NCBI GenBank assembly: GCA_037127255.1
Contig: JBANSL010000018.1
Location: 11,257,175-11,321,174, forward strand
Length of the DNA: 64,000 bases
Source: Persicaria tinctoria
Taxonomy: Eukaryota; Streptophyta; Magnoliopsida; Caryophyllales; Polygonaceae
Direction: 5' to 3'
Part shown: one piece after another, positions 55,016 through 64,000 of the stretch
How the letters are laid out: every line of letters starts with the position of its first letter
How positions within the stretch are numbered: the first letter of the stretch is position 1
Program-made: the position numbers and the translations under genes
Notes under the pieces: generated by a model
Seen by the model: only the letters and a program-made list of their open reading frames with translations
Told to the model about the DNA's origin: nothing
Databases searched by the model: none

Positions 55016-55935
55016 TATGAAATATGCGGCAGGAAAAAAAAAATGAATGGTTAAAACTTAAAAACTTAAATTAGTATTTGCCTTGGTAATTATTAATTAA
55101 CTATATAAAAATACAATGGTCGGATTGTGCAGAAACGAGTCAAACGACCGTCATTGTGTAGGGGAGTCAATTCCCTTTATATTTTGCTTGAATCTTTTGC
55201 ATGGATATACCAAAACTTTGCCAACTTTGCAAAAATGACCCCGGCTTAAAAATTTTGCAAAGGAATGACATTATGTCATTCTTGCAAATTATTGGGCAAA
55301 GGTTAAAATGGGTTGCCGGTTACACATTGGAAAAGGAAGGAAAAAATTGGACAGGTGTCGAATGTATAGAGGGAGGGAGGTAATCATTTTGGCCAAACAA
55401 AAAATTAAAAAAAGGAATGGCTGCAGAGTTACAGTGATGTATGTGAGAGACAGAGAGAGGGAGGAGAGAGGGTGTGGAAGCATGGAATGACAAACATTAA
55501 ATGCTAGGAGAGAGGGTGTCACCTTTTCACAAAAACAATTCCCGCCAAAACCACATGGAGGGAAAACACAGGGGGAATTTCAGAGGGAGTATAAAAGGAG
55601 ATGGGGGAGCTCGCCAGGTGGACACAAAAAGTGCAAAACATCTGCTTCTTCTCTATGGCTGTCATTAACGTCTAGTTGGAAAGATAAAACCCAGAAATTC
55701 TGTTACTAGCCAGGCAAAAGGAAATCCTAGTCATCAACAGAATATATGTAGCCATAGACAGGGATACACGTGACATCTGCAAAATCCAGACCTCAACGAA
55801 TATGGGTAAGTACGGTTTATGTTTTGTATTCACATGTAGTAAATTTTCCCCATCCTTCCCTTACCTCTAACAGATACTGAGAGGACCATCTTAACCTCAT
55901 AATTTCGCGCGGGGGGGGGGGGGGGGGGGGAAGGG

Positions 55936-56982
55936 GTGGTATTACTTACACTCGTTTGCAATGGTCGATGGGAGCATCTCGAAGGAGGATGGGTGTATCA
56001 AGGTCAAAACGCCCACAAAATAATGCTCATAGAGGAGACCATGTCGTTTGGGTCCGTCAAGAGTAAGATAATGGAGAAGCTCGCGGTTGACCTAAGGTGC
56101 TCTGAGTTAGAGTTGAAATATCTACTCGATACGAAGACGGAGGGATGTTATCCGATTCAAGTGGATGATGAAAGTAATTGGGATGCTTTCAAGTACTGCA
56201 ACTCAAGGGGTGGCGATGGCACATGGCCCCTTCCTTTGTACGCATCGGTGAACGAAGGTCAAAGCCAACATGGAAGTCTCTCCATGTGTGGGAACATGGA
56301 ACAACGCAGCAAATCACCAGGCGGAGACAACAGAACACTCGTGGTGGAAGAGGGTGGTTTGGTTGATATGACAGTCGATGGATCCAACTCGCATCTTCTT
56401 CTGAATTCGGATAACGGCTCGGATAGCACTATTGATGGCAAGGAAAATACTTCATCTGGCAAGGAAAACCACACTGCTGGCAAGGTCATCCAGACAGCTA
56501 GGGCAGAACCAACAACCGCCACGGAGGAGACGAGAGGTAAACTGCTGGACGTAGACCGGGGGAAACAAATCGTATGTCTGAGTAGTGATGAGGAGGATAA
56601 TATAAATGTGGGAGGGCATAAAGGGAGTGTTGTTCCCGTCAACTTAACGAGCTCGCCGGAGGAGGAGTATGGAAACATCGGAGTACTAAAATTGGAGTCG
56701 ATAGAGGAAACTTCATCAGTGGGTTGTATATCATCCGATGATGAGATGTACGAGGCCGAACGGTGGGTTTCGAGGAGGAAATCCCCGGGGATGTCGACCG
56801 AGGATGTTGAGAAGATGTTGGACAAAGCTTTTCCGAAAGGAGGGGATGTCGATCGGGGAAACTTTGAAGTTTTGGTCGTTTATTTTGCACATAACTGGCC
56901 GTCTAGTTTACTGACGATGCAAAAGACATATGTAAAGGGTTTTTTGCTTACTAGCCAATACATGATTTTCCCTAGCCAATAA
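55936..56982 (+). pseudogene. MuDR-type transposase N-terminal domain only
   Basis: An open frame of 348 codons. Residues 3-90 (LLTLVCNGRWEHLEGGWVYQ and following IEETMSFGSVKSKIMEKL, LELKYLLDT, PIQVDDESNWDAF) match the PB1-like N-terminal domain of plant MuDR transposases. A long acidic and serine-rich linker follows (CLSSDEEDNINV, VGCISSDDEMYEAERWVS). The catalytic transposase core is absent. There is no ATG at the domain start: the frame opens with GTG directly after a G homopolymer (about 55911-55930), and the first in-frame ATG is at 56023, inside the domain. The 5' end is thus missing, spliced from an unseen exon, or damaged at the G run. Confidence 0.6.
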
Positions 56983-57299
56983 CATAAAAAACTAAGCCGA
57001 TAAAAGGCAATCCCCTACCATATTTTATATATCTCAGAAACTTCCCAACATAAGAACAACGACTATTAAACCCAAACGAAATGCGTCATAACGCAACATT
57101 CGCAACAACCATCCATAATAAATAGAACCAAGTGTCCACAACATACCTATTCAGTCATCAAACACAAGGATCTAAAAGGTGGAAATGATTACACGTTTAG
57201 CAGGTGAACCAGACACTACGAATAACTACATTTCCTAACCAACATAAGTCCACAAAACGTTCAGTTCAAAACAACATCAACTAATAACGTTCTCAAAGT

Positions 57300-57790
57300 C
57301 CCGATTCCTTTCAGCACTTTTCAGGCCGGTGACGAGGCAAAATTCATTGATGGAGAACCGGAGGAGTCACCCCTGAATCTCATACCATGTCTCTCACTTC
57401 TTCAATGTCTTCAGTTGCCTCTCTAGGAAGTAATGGATAAGGGCGCAGCAATACGACACATTGGATCCGATCATTACAATGCCCCCTAGGTTGTTATCCT
57501 TCAATATTTTCAAATCAGCCGCAATCCGCAGATAAGACGTCGTCCATTCCTTTCAGCAAGCCCCTCTTTGAGAAGTGGCTCGACCTCCCTCTGAAATACT
57601 TTTCCGAAGGAAGGGCAAGTGTCGACTGCACAAATATCACACGACACGACATGGTTAACATCACCAAGACAAAAAGAAGGCCCTTAATATGTCTGAGAAG
57701 TGATTACAGTTAATACCTTGTTGTTCGACTGAATCGCGACTTTTTTTCCTTTTATTTTTCTCATTGTCTCCTTAATCTGTCATACATGTG
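57300..57790. other. degenerate minus-strand coding-like stretch
   Basis: On the minus strand short frames suggest decayed protein-coding sequence (for example LKILKDNNLGGIVMIGSNVS), with several frame breaks. I cannot assign a family. It may belong to the surrounding MULE. Confidence 0.25.
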
Positions 57791-58796
57791 TTCAAATCAT
57801 ACACATGTTAGCAATAATCCTTGCCAATATATACATATATCTAGCCAGTCCAAATAAATTTTCTGCCAAAACATATAACATTATACAAATGACACAACTA
57901 CACAAATGTCACGAATACAAATGTTCACATATTCATATGTCCCATAAATACACATGTTCAAATAATCTCAAAATGGTAACCGACACAAGTAAAGAATGAA
58001 ACAAACACCACACGTACACAACTACTCAATAGTGTTAACCATCAAAAACTTATGTAATACACATATGACAACCCTAAAAACAAACCTACATTACTCTTAA
58101 ATGACATCGTCCAGTGTAACATTAATGGTTTCAATCACAACATACTTCACCAAATGTGAACATTATATTTGTCACTATTTACAAATCAACCCCAATCTCC
58201 AAATTCTCCTAAAGTTATCAATTTTCAAACTCATAAGCACAAATTCCACATTCTCCCCAAATTCCCCTTTACCATATCCAATATCATTTGACACCAAACT
58301 CTTCCCAACTTTCGTAATTCGAAAAGCAAAACACAGATTACTAAATCTAGCCACCCAACCGTTTCACTAAGCCAGACGACCAAATCTGCCTGCCCTTCTC
58401 AAGTTTCTCGAATCCGGCCAGATTCGAAACAGTAATGGAGGTTTTCAAGTTTTCCGAATCCAGATTCGAAACAATAATGGAGGTTTTCAATTCTTTTCTA
58501 CCCTATTTGGACCTTCAATTTCATCATCAACTTTCCATCAATGGTGATTTCTCAACTATATCTCAAAACTGCCCAACACCAATAAGGTTAAGGTTTGTAT
58601 ATCATTTCACTCCATTCTCCCCAAGGTCCCCAATTCCATATTCAAGACATTTAACCCTCGAAATAACTTTTTTCAAGAGAAGAGAGAGAGGATGAGAACT
58701 TACTTTTCGCAGGGGGTTCTTCTTCTTCGACTGTTATCGACCCAGAGGATCCCTTCGCACTCGTCGTCCTCCCTTTTCGACTTGCCTAGTCCCTCG

Positions 58797-58847
<51 letters not shown>

Positions 58848-58864
58848 CGGTTCCAGTGTCGCCC

Positions 58865-59032
58865 TCGATTGCTTCTTCAATGGTGTTTTCTCTCTCCTCT
58901 CTTGAAGGTCCTTCAATGGTGGTCGATTCCCTCCTCTCTAACCCTCGATTGCTTCTTCAATGGTGTTCTCTCTCTCCTCTCTTGAAGGTCCTTCAATGGT
59001 GTTCTCTCTCTCCTCTCTTGAACTTCCAATTG
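58865..59032. repeat. tandem duplication CGATTGCTTCTTCAATGGTG
   Basis: A unit of roughly 80 bp containing CGATTGCTTCTTCAATGGTG and CTCTTGAAGGTCCTTCAATG occurs twice in tandem, followed by a third partial copy. It is preceded by a (CT)n microsatellite at 58797-58846. Confidence 0.75.
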
Positions 59033-59450
59033 AAATAAAAGGAGTGTTTTTTACCCTTGATTTGATGGCTCCCTCCTCTCTAACCGGCTACCACAGGTTT
59101 TGGTTACTGGTTGTTTTTGCAATTTTTTGAGTCATTTTGACATTTTTGCAATTTTGGGCAAGGGGGGGTTAGTTTTGCCAACATGTCAATATTTTGGTAT
59201 ATAGACTACCAATTTCTCATTTTGCTTTGGTTTTTCTCCAGTCGACCGTTTTTCAATATGAGAGAGATTTTAATTTTTATGTCCCAACAACTATATTCAC
59301 CACAAATTTTTAATAAATTCACACTAATTAACTTGCTAAAGTCACAGGTAGCCACAAGGGGGGTGGAGGGGCACTTCTTAATAGGGTGCATTTAAGTAGG
59401 CATATTAGCATATAGTTAGTGTAGTTTAGGTATAAAGATCGCATGTCTTA

Positions 59451-59804
59451 GAGCAACCCCAACAGCTATTGTAAAAAATCTCTAAAATAGAGATCAAAAT
59501 GTCAAAATCTCTAAAAAAAAATCACCCCAACTCCAACCGCTTTTCTATTTTACAGATTTTTGCATTTATTACACACTATAATCAATACAAAAATTTATAA
59601 TAAGCATTAAATTTATATATAAAAAGAAGTGAAACATTAAATTATAGAGATTATATCTTCCTCCAAATTTAGAGATTTTTTTCATCTCTCCTTTCATTTC
59701 TCTATTTTACAAATGGGTTTACAAAAGCTGTTGGGGTCAAAAAATGTCTTTTTTCTCTAAAACTTCTACTTTTTTCTATTTTAGAGATGCTGTTGGGCTT
59801 GCTC
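59451..59804. mobile_element. Tourist-like MITE with TTA duplication
   Basis: Ends GAGCAACCCCAACAGC and, reverse complemented, GAGCAAGCCCAACAGC, flanked by TTA at 59448-59450 and 59805-59807. Subterminal TCTCTAAAATAGAGA and TCTCTATTTTACA dyads recur. 354 bp, no coding capacity. Confidence 0.85.
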
Positions 59805-59807
59805 TTA

Positions 59808-61104
59808 GTGTAGAATATATATATTGCATGCATTTCCATTGTATATGTGGATTCATAATCTACACAAGTGCTTACACCGGGAGAATCGAAACATCTCCAT
59901 CCTATGTTTTTTTTTTTTGATTAAGTAAAAATTCGACGCACCGGACAGGCCCGGTGTGTCGAGAGGCCGTAGCAACGGCAACGGAAAATCCGTCATACAA
60001 ACAGAAACAAACAAAGAAAAGCAACCCCGCAAAATCGAGAAACAAAGATGCAACAAAGGGCAAACCTAGCACTATCGAACGATGAACGAGCATGCAACAA
60101 AACCACTCCACGCCAAAAGTAGAGGCAACTCAGGGGCATCTGGGGAACTTGTGGAAACCTCAGATTTGGACCCGAACGACGACGAGCCTTCAGGTTTCGA
60201 TCACGTCCATGACCTCTCGCAGATGGCAACGGAGAGAAACACCGCACAAAAGCCGCTAGTCTTCAAGCCCAAAAGGAAGCACCGCCGGACTCGATCAAGG
60301 GAGTTAGAACCGACAAAATATAGAGATTATACAAAATCCCATATATATTTATTCAATTGTTATTAATGGTATTTTGTAACCTCGGGCTTATTAGGGCCCA
60401 AGGCTAAGCCTTGGGCCCGAAGCACCATTTATCGGCCCACAAACAATGGGACTGGCCAAGAACCGACACCCTCAACGCACTGGCAACCAAACAGCCAACC
60501 GGAGAAGAAGCTCCACGGCCGCCGGAAGAAACAAGAACGCCGAGACCAGAGATTCGACCGGATAGAAGGGACTCCGCCAGGGACTGCCGGAGACGAAGGC
60601 AGCGGCGCCGCCGTCGACTACGCACAGCCCAGACAGAGAGGTGAAAAGCCCACGTCCGGGGCAGCGGGGTGCGCGAACCACCACCAAACGCTAAAAGGCC
60701 GGTGAGGACCGAGGAGGAGGGGCAAGCGAACCCCGGAATGAGATCTGGGAAGATGTCGGTCACAATCTGCCATTGCTGATGTAGATTCGGGGAGAACAAC
60801 CCAGAATCAACAAAAGCCCTAACACAATTTTGATTTTCGATTTAGATCCGAGAAAGAGTATCCGAATTTAGGGTTTCTCATCTCACCGATTTCGCCGGAA
60901 TAGGGTTGTGGTGGCGTCACGCCAGTATCGGGGCGGCCGAGGCCGGGTTAAGATTGCCGAAGCCGGATTGTGGCGGCCGGAACCGGTTTGAGGCGGCCGA
61001 AGCCGGGTTCGGGACTCCCTCTCTCTCTAGAAAACTAGAGAGAGGAGAGAGCGTTCATTATGTGGCATCACTAAATGCCTTCATTCTATATTGCGAAGTG
61101 TAGA
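59808..61104. other. repeat-rich non-coding stretch
   Basis: A T run at about 59906-59918 with TGATTAAGTAAAAATTCGAC may be the poly(A) tail and 3' end of a minus-strand retroposon. At 60394-60418 there is a near-perfect 25-bp palindrome (GGGCCCAAGGCT, one base, inverse). Around 60935-61010, GGCGGCCGAAGCCGG-like units recur about four times. No gene is supported. Confidence 0.4.
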
Positions 61105-61431
61105 TTTTTTTTTTTTTTACAATGGACAAGAATTAGGAGCGATTATACAGGCTATAATATGGCTAGTTAGCTCCTTGATCATCCTTAAGGATGATGGAAC
61201 AAAGTTCCCTATTAAGAGAGATAGTAGAACTATTACAAATGATAGATTCCCTTCCGAGCTATAAAGTCAGCTATTTGATTCGTTTCTCGGTAGCTGTGTC
61301 TGTATTCAAAGAGGTCAAATACAGATTCCATTTGTTTGATCTTTTCAATGTGATGTATAATCTCTCATCTGACGTTATTGCTATTGGTGATGGATTTGAT
61401 GAGCGGTAGATTGTCCCCTTATATTATTACT
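61105..61431 (-). mobile_element. LINE (L1-type) RNase H tail, 5'-truncated
   Basis: On the minus strand the sequence contains GDNLPLIKSI and FEYRHSYRETNQIADFIARK followed by a stop, the C-terminal RNase H-like signature of plant L1 LINE ORF2. In-frame stops occur in between. It ends in a poly(A) seen as T16 at 61105-61120. Only about 0.33 kb of the 3' end is present. Confidence 0.65.
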
Positions 61432-61440
61432 CTTTGTGAA

Positions 61441-62580
61441 GGATCTGGATCCTCTCCTCATCTAAACTCTCCTAATAAGTTCCTAATAAAACAATCTCAA
61501 CCATTAAAAAAATTAAAGGGTTGAGATTAAATCTCCTAAATTAATCAATCTCTAAACCAAAACCCTCTTCCCCTTCCCCTCTAGCATGACGTGATTCACT
61601 GATTCAGTGCCTCATTGTTGGCGATTCAGGGAGAGGTTGATTCCAAAGGAGAGAGGGAGCTAATCGACGTTGTGGTCCATTGTCGATGTTCATCTCCAAC
61701 GTCGTTGACGACCTCCATCTCCAACGCCGTAATCGAGGTTCAGCCTCCGGTTCGTCAATTCTCATCCATTGAAAGAGACAACTTAGACGGGAGAGGGAGA
61801 GAGAGTTTATTAGATGCTAATGTTCCATCACGAAGGTGTCTGAAGGAGGAAGAAGGAAGATGGATTTGGGTCATCAGACTTGCACAGAGGAGGAGTTTTA
61901 CACATAATGAGGAAGAAGGATTTGGGATAAGAATTAATTAATTAACATTATTATTAATCAATTATAGATATTCAATCACTCAATTTTCCTTCACAACATC
62001 TTCTCATCGCCTTCGTAACGAAATACCTTTCAAGGCTTTCATCTCAATTCCTCGAAAAAGTATAGCTCCAAAAAATATGCCTCATCTAGAAGTGTAGAAC
62101 CATCGAAGTCTCGTTAATTTCGACTTGTTGGTTTAGAGGTTGCTTGATGATTTTATTGCTCACGATCTCCCTCACGAATCTGGCTTCGGCTTCTGGCCAT
62201 CGGTGGTTCGCCTTGAAGGAGACGGATCTACAAAGATATGTCGGGGTTTTGAAGTCGAGTTCTAGGCAGGTAGTGTTCGTCTTCGTCGTCTTCTTTTGGT
62301 TTCGTATGTTGAGAAAAGAGGATATAGGAGTCACGCGGTGTATATCTAACTTTAATTTGGTTTTGATTTCTCCTGGAAAGCAAGTTAAAGGTGGGTGTGA
62401 AATGGTAAAGATGATTCACCGTATTGGAAGAGATGAAGGGGAAGGGGAAGGGATTTTGGTTTTGGTTTTGGGATTGATTAATTTAGGAGTTTTAATCTCA
62501 GCCCTTTATATTTTTTCAATGGCTCAGATTATATTAGGAAGTTATTAGGAGGTTTTGTTATTAGGAGAGGATCCACTTCC
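61441..62580. mobile_element. 1.14-kb MULE-type element with 9-bp duplication
   Basis: Ends GGATCTGGATCCTCTCC and, reverse complemented, GGAAGTGGATCCTCTCC, with inverted similarity of about 110 bp that includes GGGTTGAGATTAAATCTCCT-like sequence. The duplication CTTTGTGAA is exact at 61432-61440 and 62581-62589. The interior holds GC-richer sequence (61610-61930 and 62145-62270) with frames of 60-130 codons but no recognised domain, so it may be a Pack-MULE carrying host fragments. Confidence 0.88.
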
Positions 62581-62766
62581 CTTTGTGAAATGTACGTAGA
62601 ACTTGTCAAGTCATCACATAACTCACTCGACCCTTTCTTCACAATCCCTACTATCTCACTAATCACTCAGTTGTTGCAACTGCCACTTTATTATTGTAAA
62701 TGCCATAATCCAACTAAGTACTCTTCTAACCCCATTACTCCAACCCAGATCTTTTACATGGCTATA

Positions 62767-63089
62767 CATCCCTCCGGCCCTCCCTACTCCACTAATTTGT
62801 TTTTGACATTTATTTAATTTAAAAAAATCAAATATATATATTTATATTCCTAACATCTATTTTTATATATTTATAAAATTGTATTTTGAAAAATCATGTT
62901 TAAATTTTTTTTAATAATTGTATTTTGTAAAATATTACCTTTTTAATTTTAAAAAATTGTAAAATATTTTTTTAAATTAAATTTTAAAAATATATATTAG
63001 TAATATAATTATAATTTTTTAAAAATTTTGATATTAAAAAAATATTGAAATATTTTTTTGATGTATAGAGAGGAGTCGGGAAAGTAGAG
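62767..63089. mobile_element. MITE, same family as 16796-17111
   Basis: The left arm CATCCCTCCGGCCCTCCCTA continues into CTCCACTAATTTG and TTTGACATTTATTTAAT. The right arm mirrors it with decay (GGAGTCGGGAAAGTAGAG). TA on both sides (62765-62766 and 63090-63091). The interior matches the element upstream of F-box gene 3. Confidence 0.6.
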
Positions 63090-63106
63090 TATATATAGAT
63101 GTTATA

Positions 63107-63377
63107 CTCTATCCGATCAGAAATAAACGATGTTTTAGAGATATGCACAAAGATTAAGAAATGTCACTCTCACGGTCTTACCTTTAAATATCTCATCAAA
63201 TAACTTTTACTCCCCCATCACATTTATTATGCACAAATATGATTGATTAAAAAAATACAAATTATATTATTATTAGTGGAAAAGTAAAAAAAGAGCGTAA
63301 TTATTACTTTTAAAATCTCAAATATTGTTGATCAAATTTCATCTCCTAAAATATCAAATATTTCCGATCGGATAGAG
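63107..63377. mobile_element. Stowaway-like MITE with TA duplication
   Basis: Ends CTCTATCCGATCAGAAATA and, reverse complemented, CTCTATCCGATCGGAAATA, flanked by TA (63105-63106 and 63378-63379). 271 bp. It ends 140 bp upstream of the ATG of the LEA_2 gene, placing it in or next to the promoter. Confidence 0.88.
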
Positions 63378-63517
63378 TATTTTTTTAATTATTTTTATTT
63401 ATTATTAATATTTTTATTTTATTATCACAAGCAACCAAACACCACCTCCATTAAAAAGTCCCTCTCCGCCATCTCCGCTCGACAAACAGCGTGAAACCAA
63501 AGTAAAACACTGACAAA

Positions 63518-64000
63518 ATGCACGCCAAGACGGATTCGGAGGTGACCAGCTTGGCGGCATCGTCCCCCACCCGCTCACTGCCGCGCCGCCCGGTCTACTA
63601 CGTGCAGAGCCCCTCCCGCGACTCCCACGATGGCGAGAAGACCGCCACGTCCTTTCACTCCACCCCTGTCATCAGCCCCACGGGCTCCCCTCCCCACTCC
63701 CACTCCTCCGTCGGCCACCACTCCCGCGAGTCCTCCTCCACCCGCTTCTCCGGCTCCCTCAAGCCCGGATCCCGCAAGATCTCCGCTAACGAAGCCTCCA
63801 ACCGCCGCCCCCAGCCCCCCAAGCCCCACCAGTCCTGGAAGGAGTGCGACGTCATCGAGGAGGAGGGCCTTCTAGACGATGAAGACTACCGGAAGCCCCT
63901 CTCCCGCCGCTTCTACTACCTCGCCTTCCTGTTAGGGTTCTTCGTCTTGTTCTCCTTCTTCTCCCTCGTTCTCTGGGGCGCTGCTCGCCCTCAGAAGCCC
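63518..64000 (+). CDS. LEA_2/NHL-type membrane protein, 5' part
   Basis: 161 codons without a stop, running off the window. The protein begins MHAKTDSEVTSLAASSPTRS, then RRPVYYVQSPSRDSHDGEKT and PPHSHSSVGHHSRESSSTRF, and has an acidic VIEEEGLLDDEDYRKPLSRR just before a single hydrophobic segment (about residues 132-154, FYYLAFLLGFFVLFSFFSLV). This order (serine-rich cytosolic N-terminus with YYVQSPSRDSHDGEK, WKEC.VIEEEGLLDD, transmembrane helix, LWGA..PQKP) matches the plant LEA hydroxyproline-rich glycoprotein family represented by Arabidopsis At1g45688 and At5g42860. The LEA_2 domain itself would lie beyond the edge. Expected at the plasma membrane or endomembranes; precise function unknown. 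The start ATG (CAAAATGCAC) is the first in frame and matches the family. GC-rich coding bias contrasts with the flanks. Confidence 0.9.
   Translation, partial: MHAKTDSEVTSLAASSPTRSLPRRPVYYVQSPSRDSHDGEKTATSFHSTPVISPTGSPPHSHSSVGHHSRESSSTRFSGSLKPGSRKISANEASNRRPQPPKPHQSWKECDVIEEEGLLDDEDYRKPLSRRFYYLAFLLGFFVLFSFFSLVLWGAARPQKP

Larger units (their letters stand above)
55204..59203 (+). mobile_element. MULE-like element, ~4 kb, degenerate ends
   Basis: The left end ATATACCAAAACTTTGCCA and the reverse complement of the right end ATATACCAAAATATTGACA begin similar ~100-bp arms that share TTGCAAAAATG and GACC/AACCCC stretches. No 9-bp duplication could be matched, so the boundaries are tentative. It encloses the MuDR-type N-terminal frame at 55936-56982. 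Downstream sequence has a CT microsatellite (58797-58846) and a tandem duplication (58865-59032). Confidence 0.5.

Noticed and set aside
62144..62548. 134-codon frame with hydrophobic segments
   Set aside because: It extends into the right inverted repeat of the 1.14-kb MULE element and shows no recognised family.

Overview
This is an AT-rich nuclear segment of a flowering plant, most likely a eudicot. The evidence is intron-containing gene relics, Stowaway and Tourist MITEs, Ty1-copia, LINE, CACTA, hAT, Mutator-like (MULE) and Helitron remnants, plant-type TTTAGGG repeats, and plant-specific protein families. The species cannot be fixed from this window. It is gene-poor: only four protein genes look intact, namely three F-box paralogues (3671-4750, 14509-15663, 17295-18416, all on +) and the 5' part of an LEA_2/NHL-type membrane protein gene that runs off the right edge (63518-64000).

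Left third (1-20 kb): a dispersed tandem trio of intronless, GC-rich F-box genes. Paralogues 1 and 2 are about 10 kb apart, and 4.5 kb of that is one MULE (9826-14333) with long terminal inverted repeats and an exact 9-bp target duplication. It stops 175 bp before the ATG of F-box 2. An hAT element (11359-12092) and three tRNA-like sequences are nested in this MULE. Genes 1 and 3 also have a MITE within about 300 bp of their ATG.

Middle (20-45 kb): a decayed autonomous-type MULE (20332-24386) whose minus-strand gene joins a MULE transposase to an OTU-type cysteine-protease domain. It carries arrays of a 20-bp palindrome near its ends and has a nested Tourist MITE. Then follow a truncated Ty1-copia (26.5-28.6 kb), exon relics of an unrecognised gene (31.5-32.8 kb), a CACTA-like end (33.6 kb), a young complete small LTR element of TRIM type (34216-35563), two further hAT elements, a LINE-like 3' end between AAT microsatellites, a 2.5-kb solo LTR (38216-40719) and Helitron termini.

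Right third (45-64 kb): a two-exon fragment resembling transcription elongation factor SPT6 (47.5-47.9 kb, broken), a complete non-autonomous CACTA element (49931-53781) carrying multi-exon gene relics, more hAT, Stowaway and Tourist elements, a MULE-like region encoding only a MuDR-type N-terminal domain (about 55.2-59.2 kb), a LINE RNase H tail, a 1.14-kb MULE MITE (61441-62580), and finally the LEA_2 gene.

Functionally, the F-box proteins would be substrate receptors of SCF ubiquitin ligases. Everything else is mostly a nested transposon landscape. Element boundaries were assigned by reading terminal repeats and target-site duplications directly. Family names of proteins come from motif recognition without database searches.
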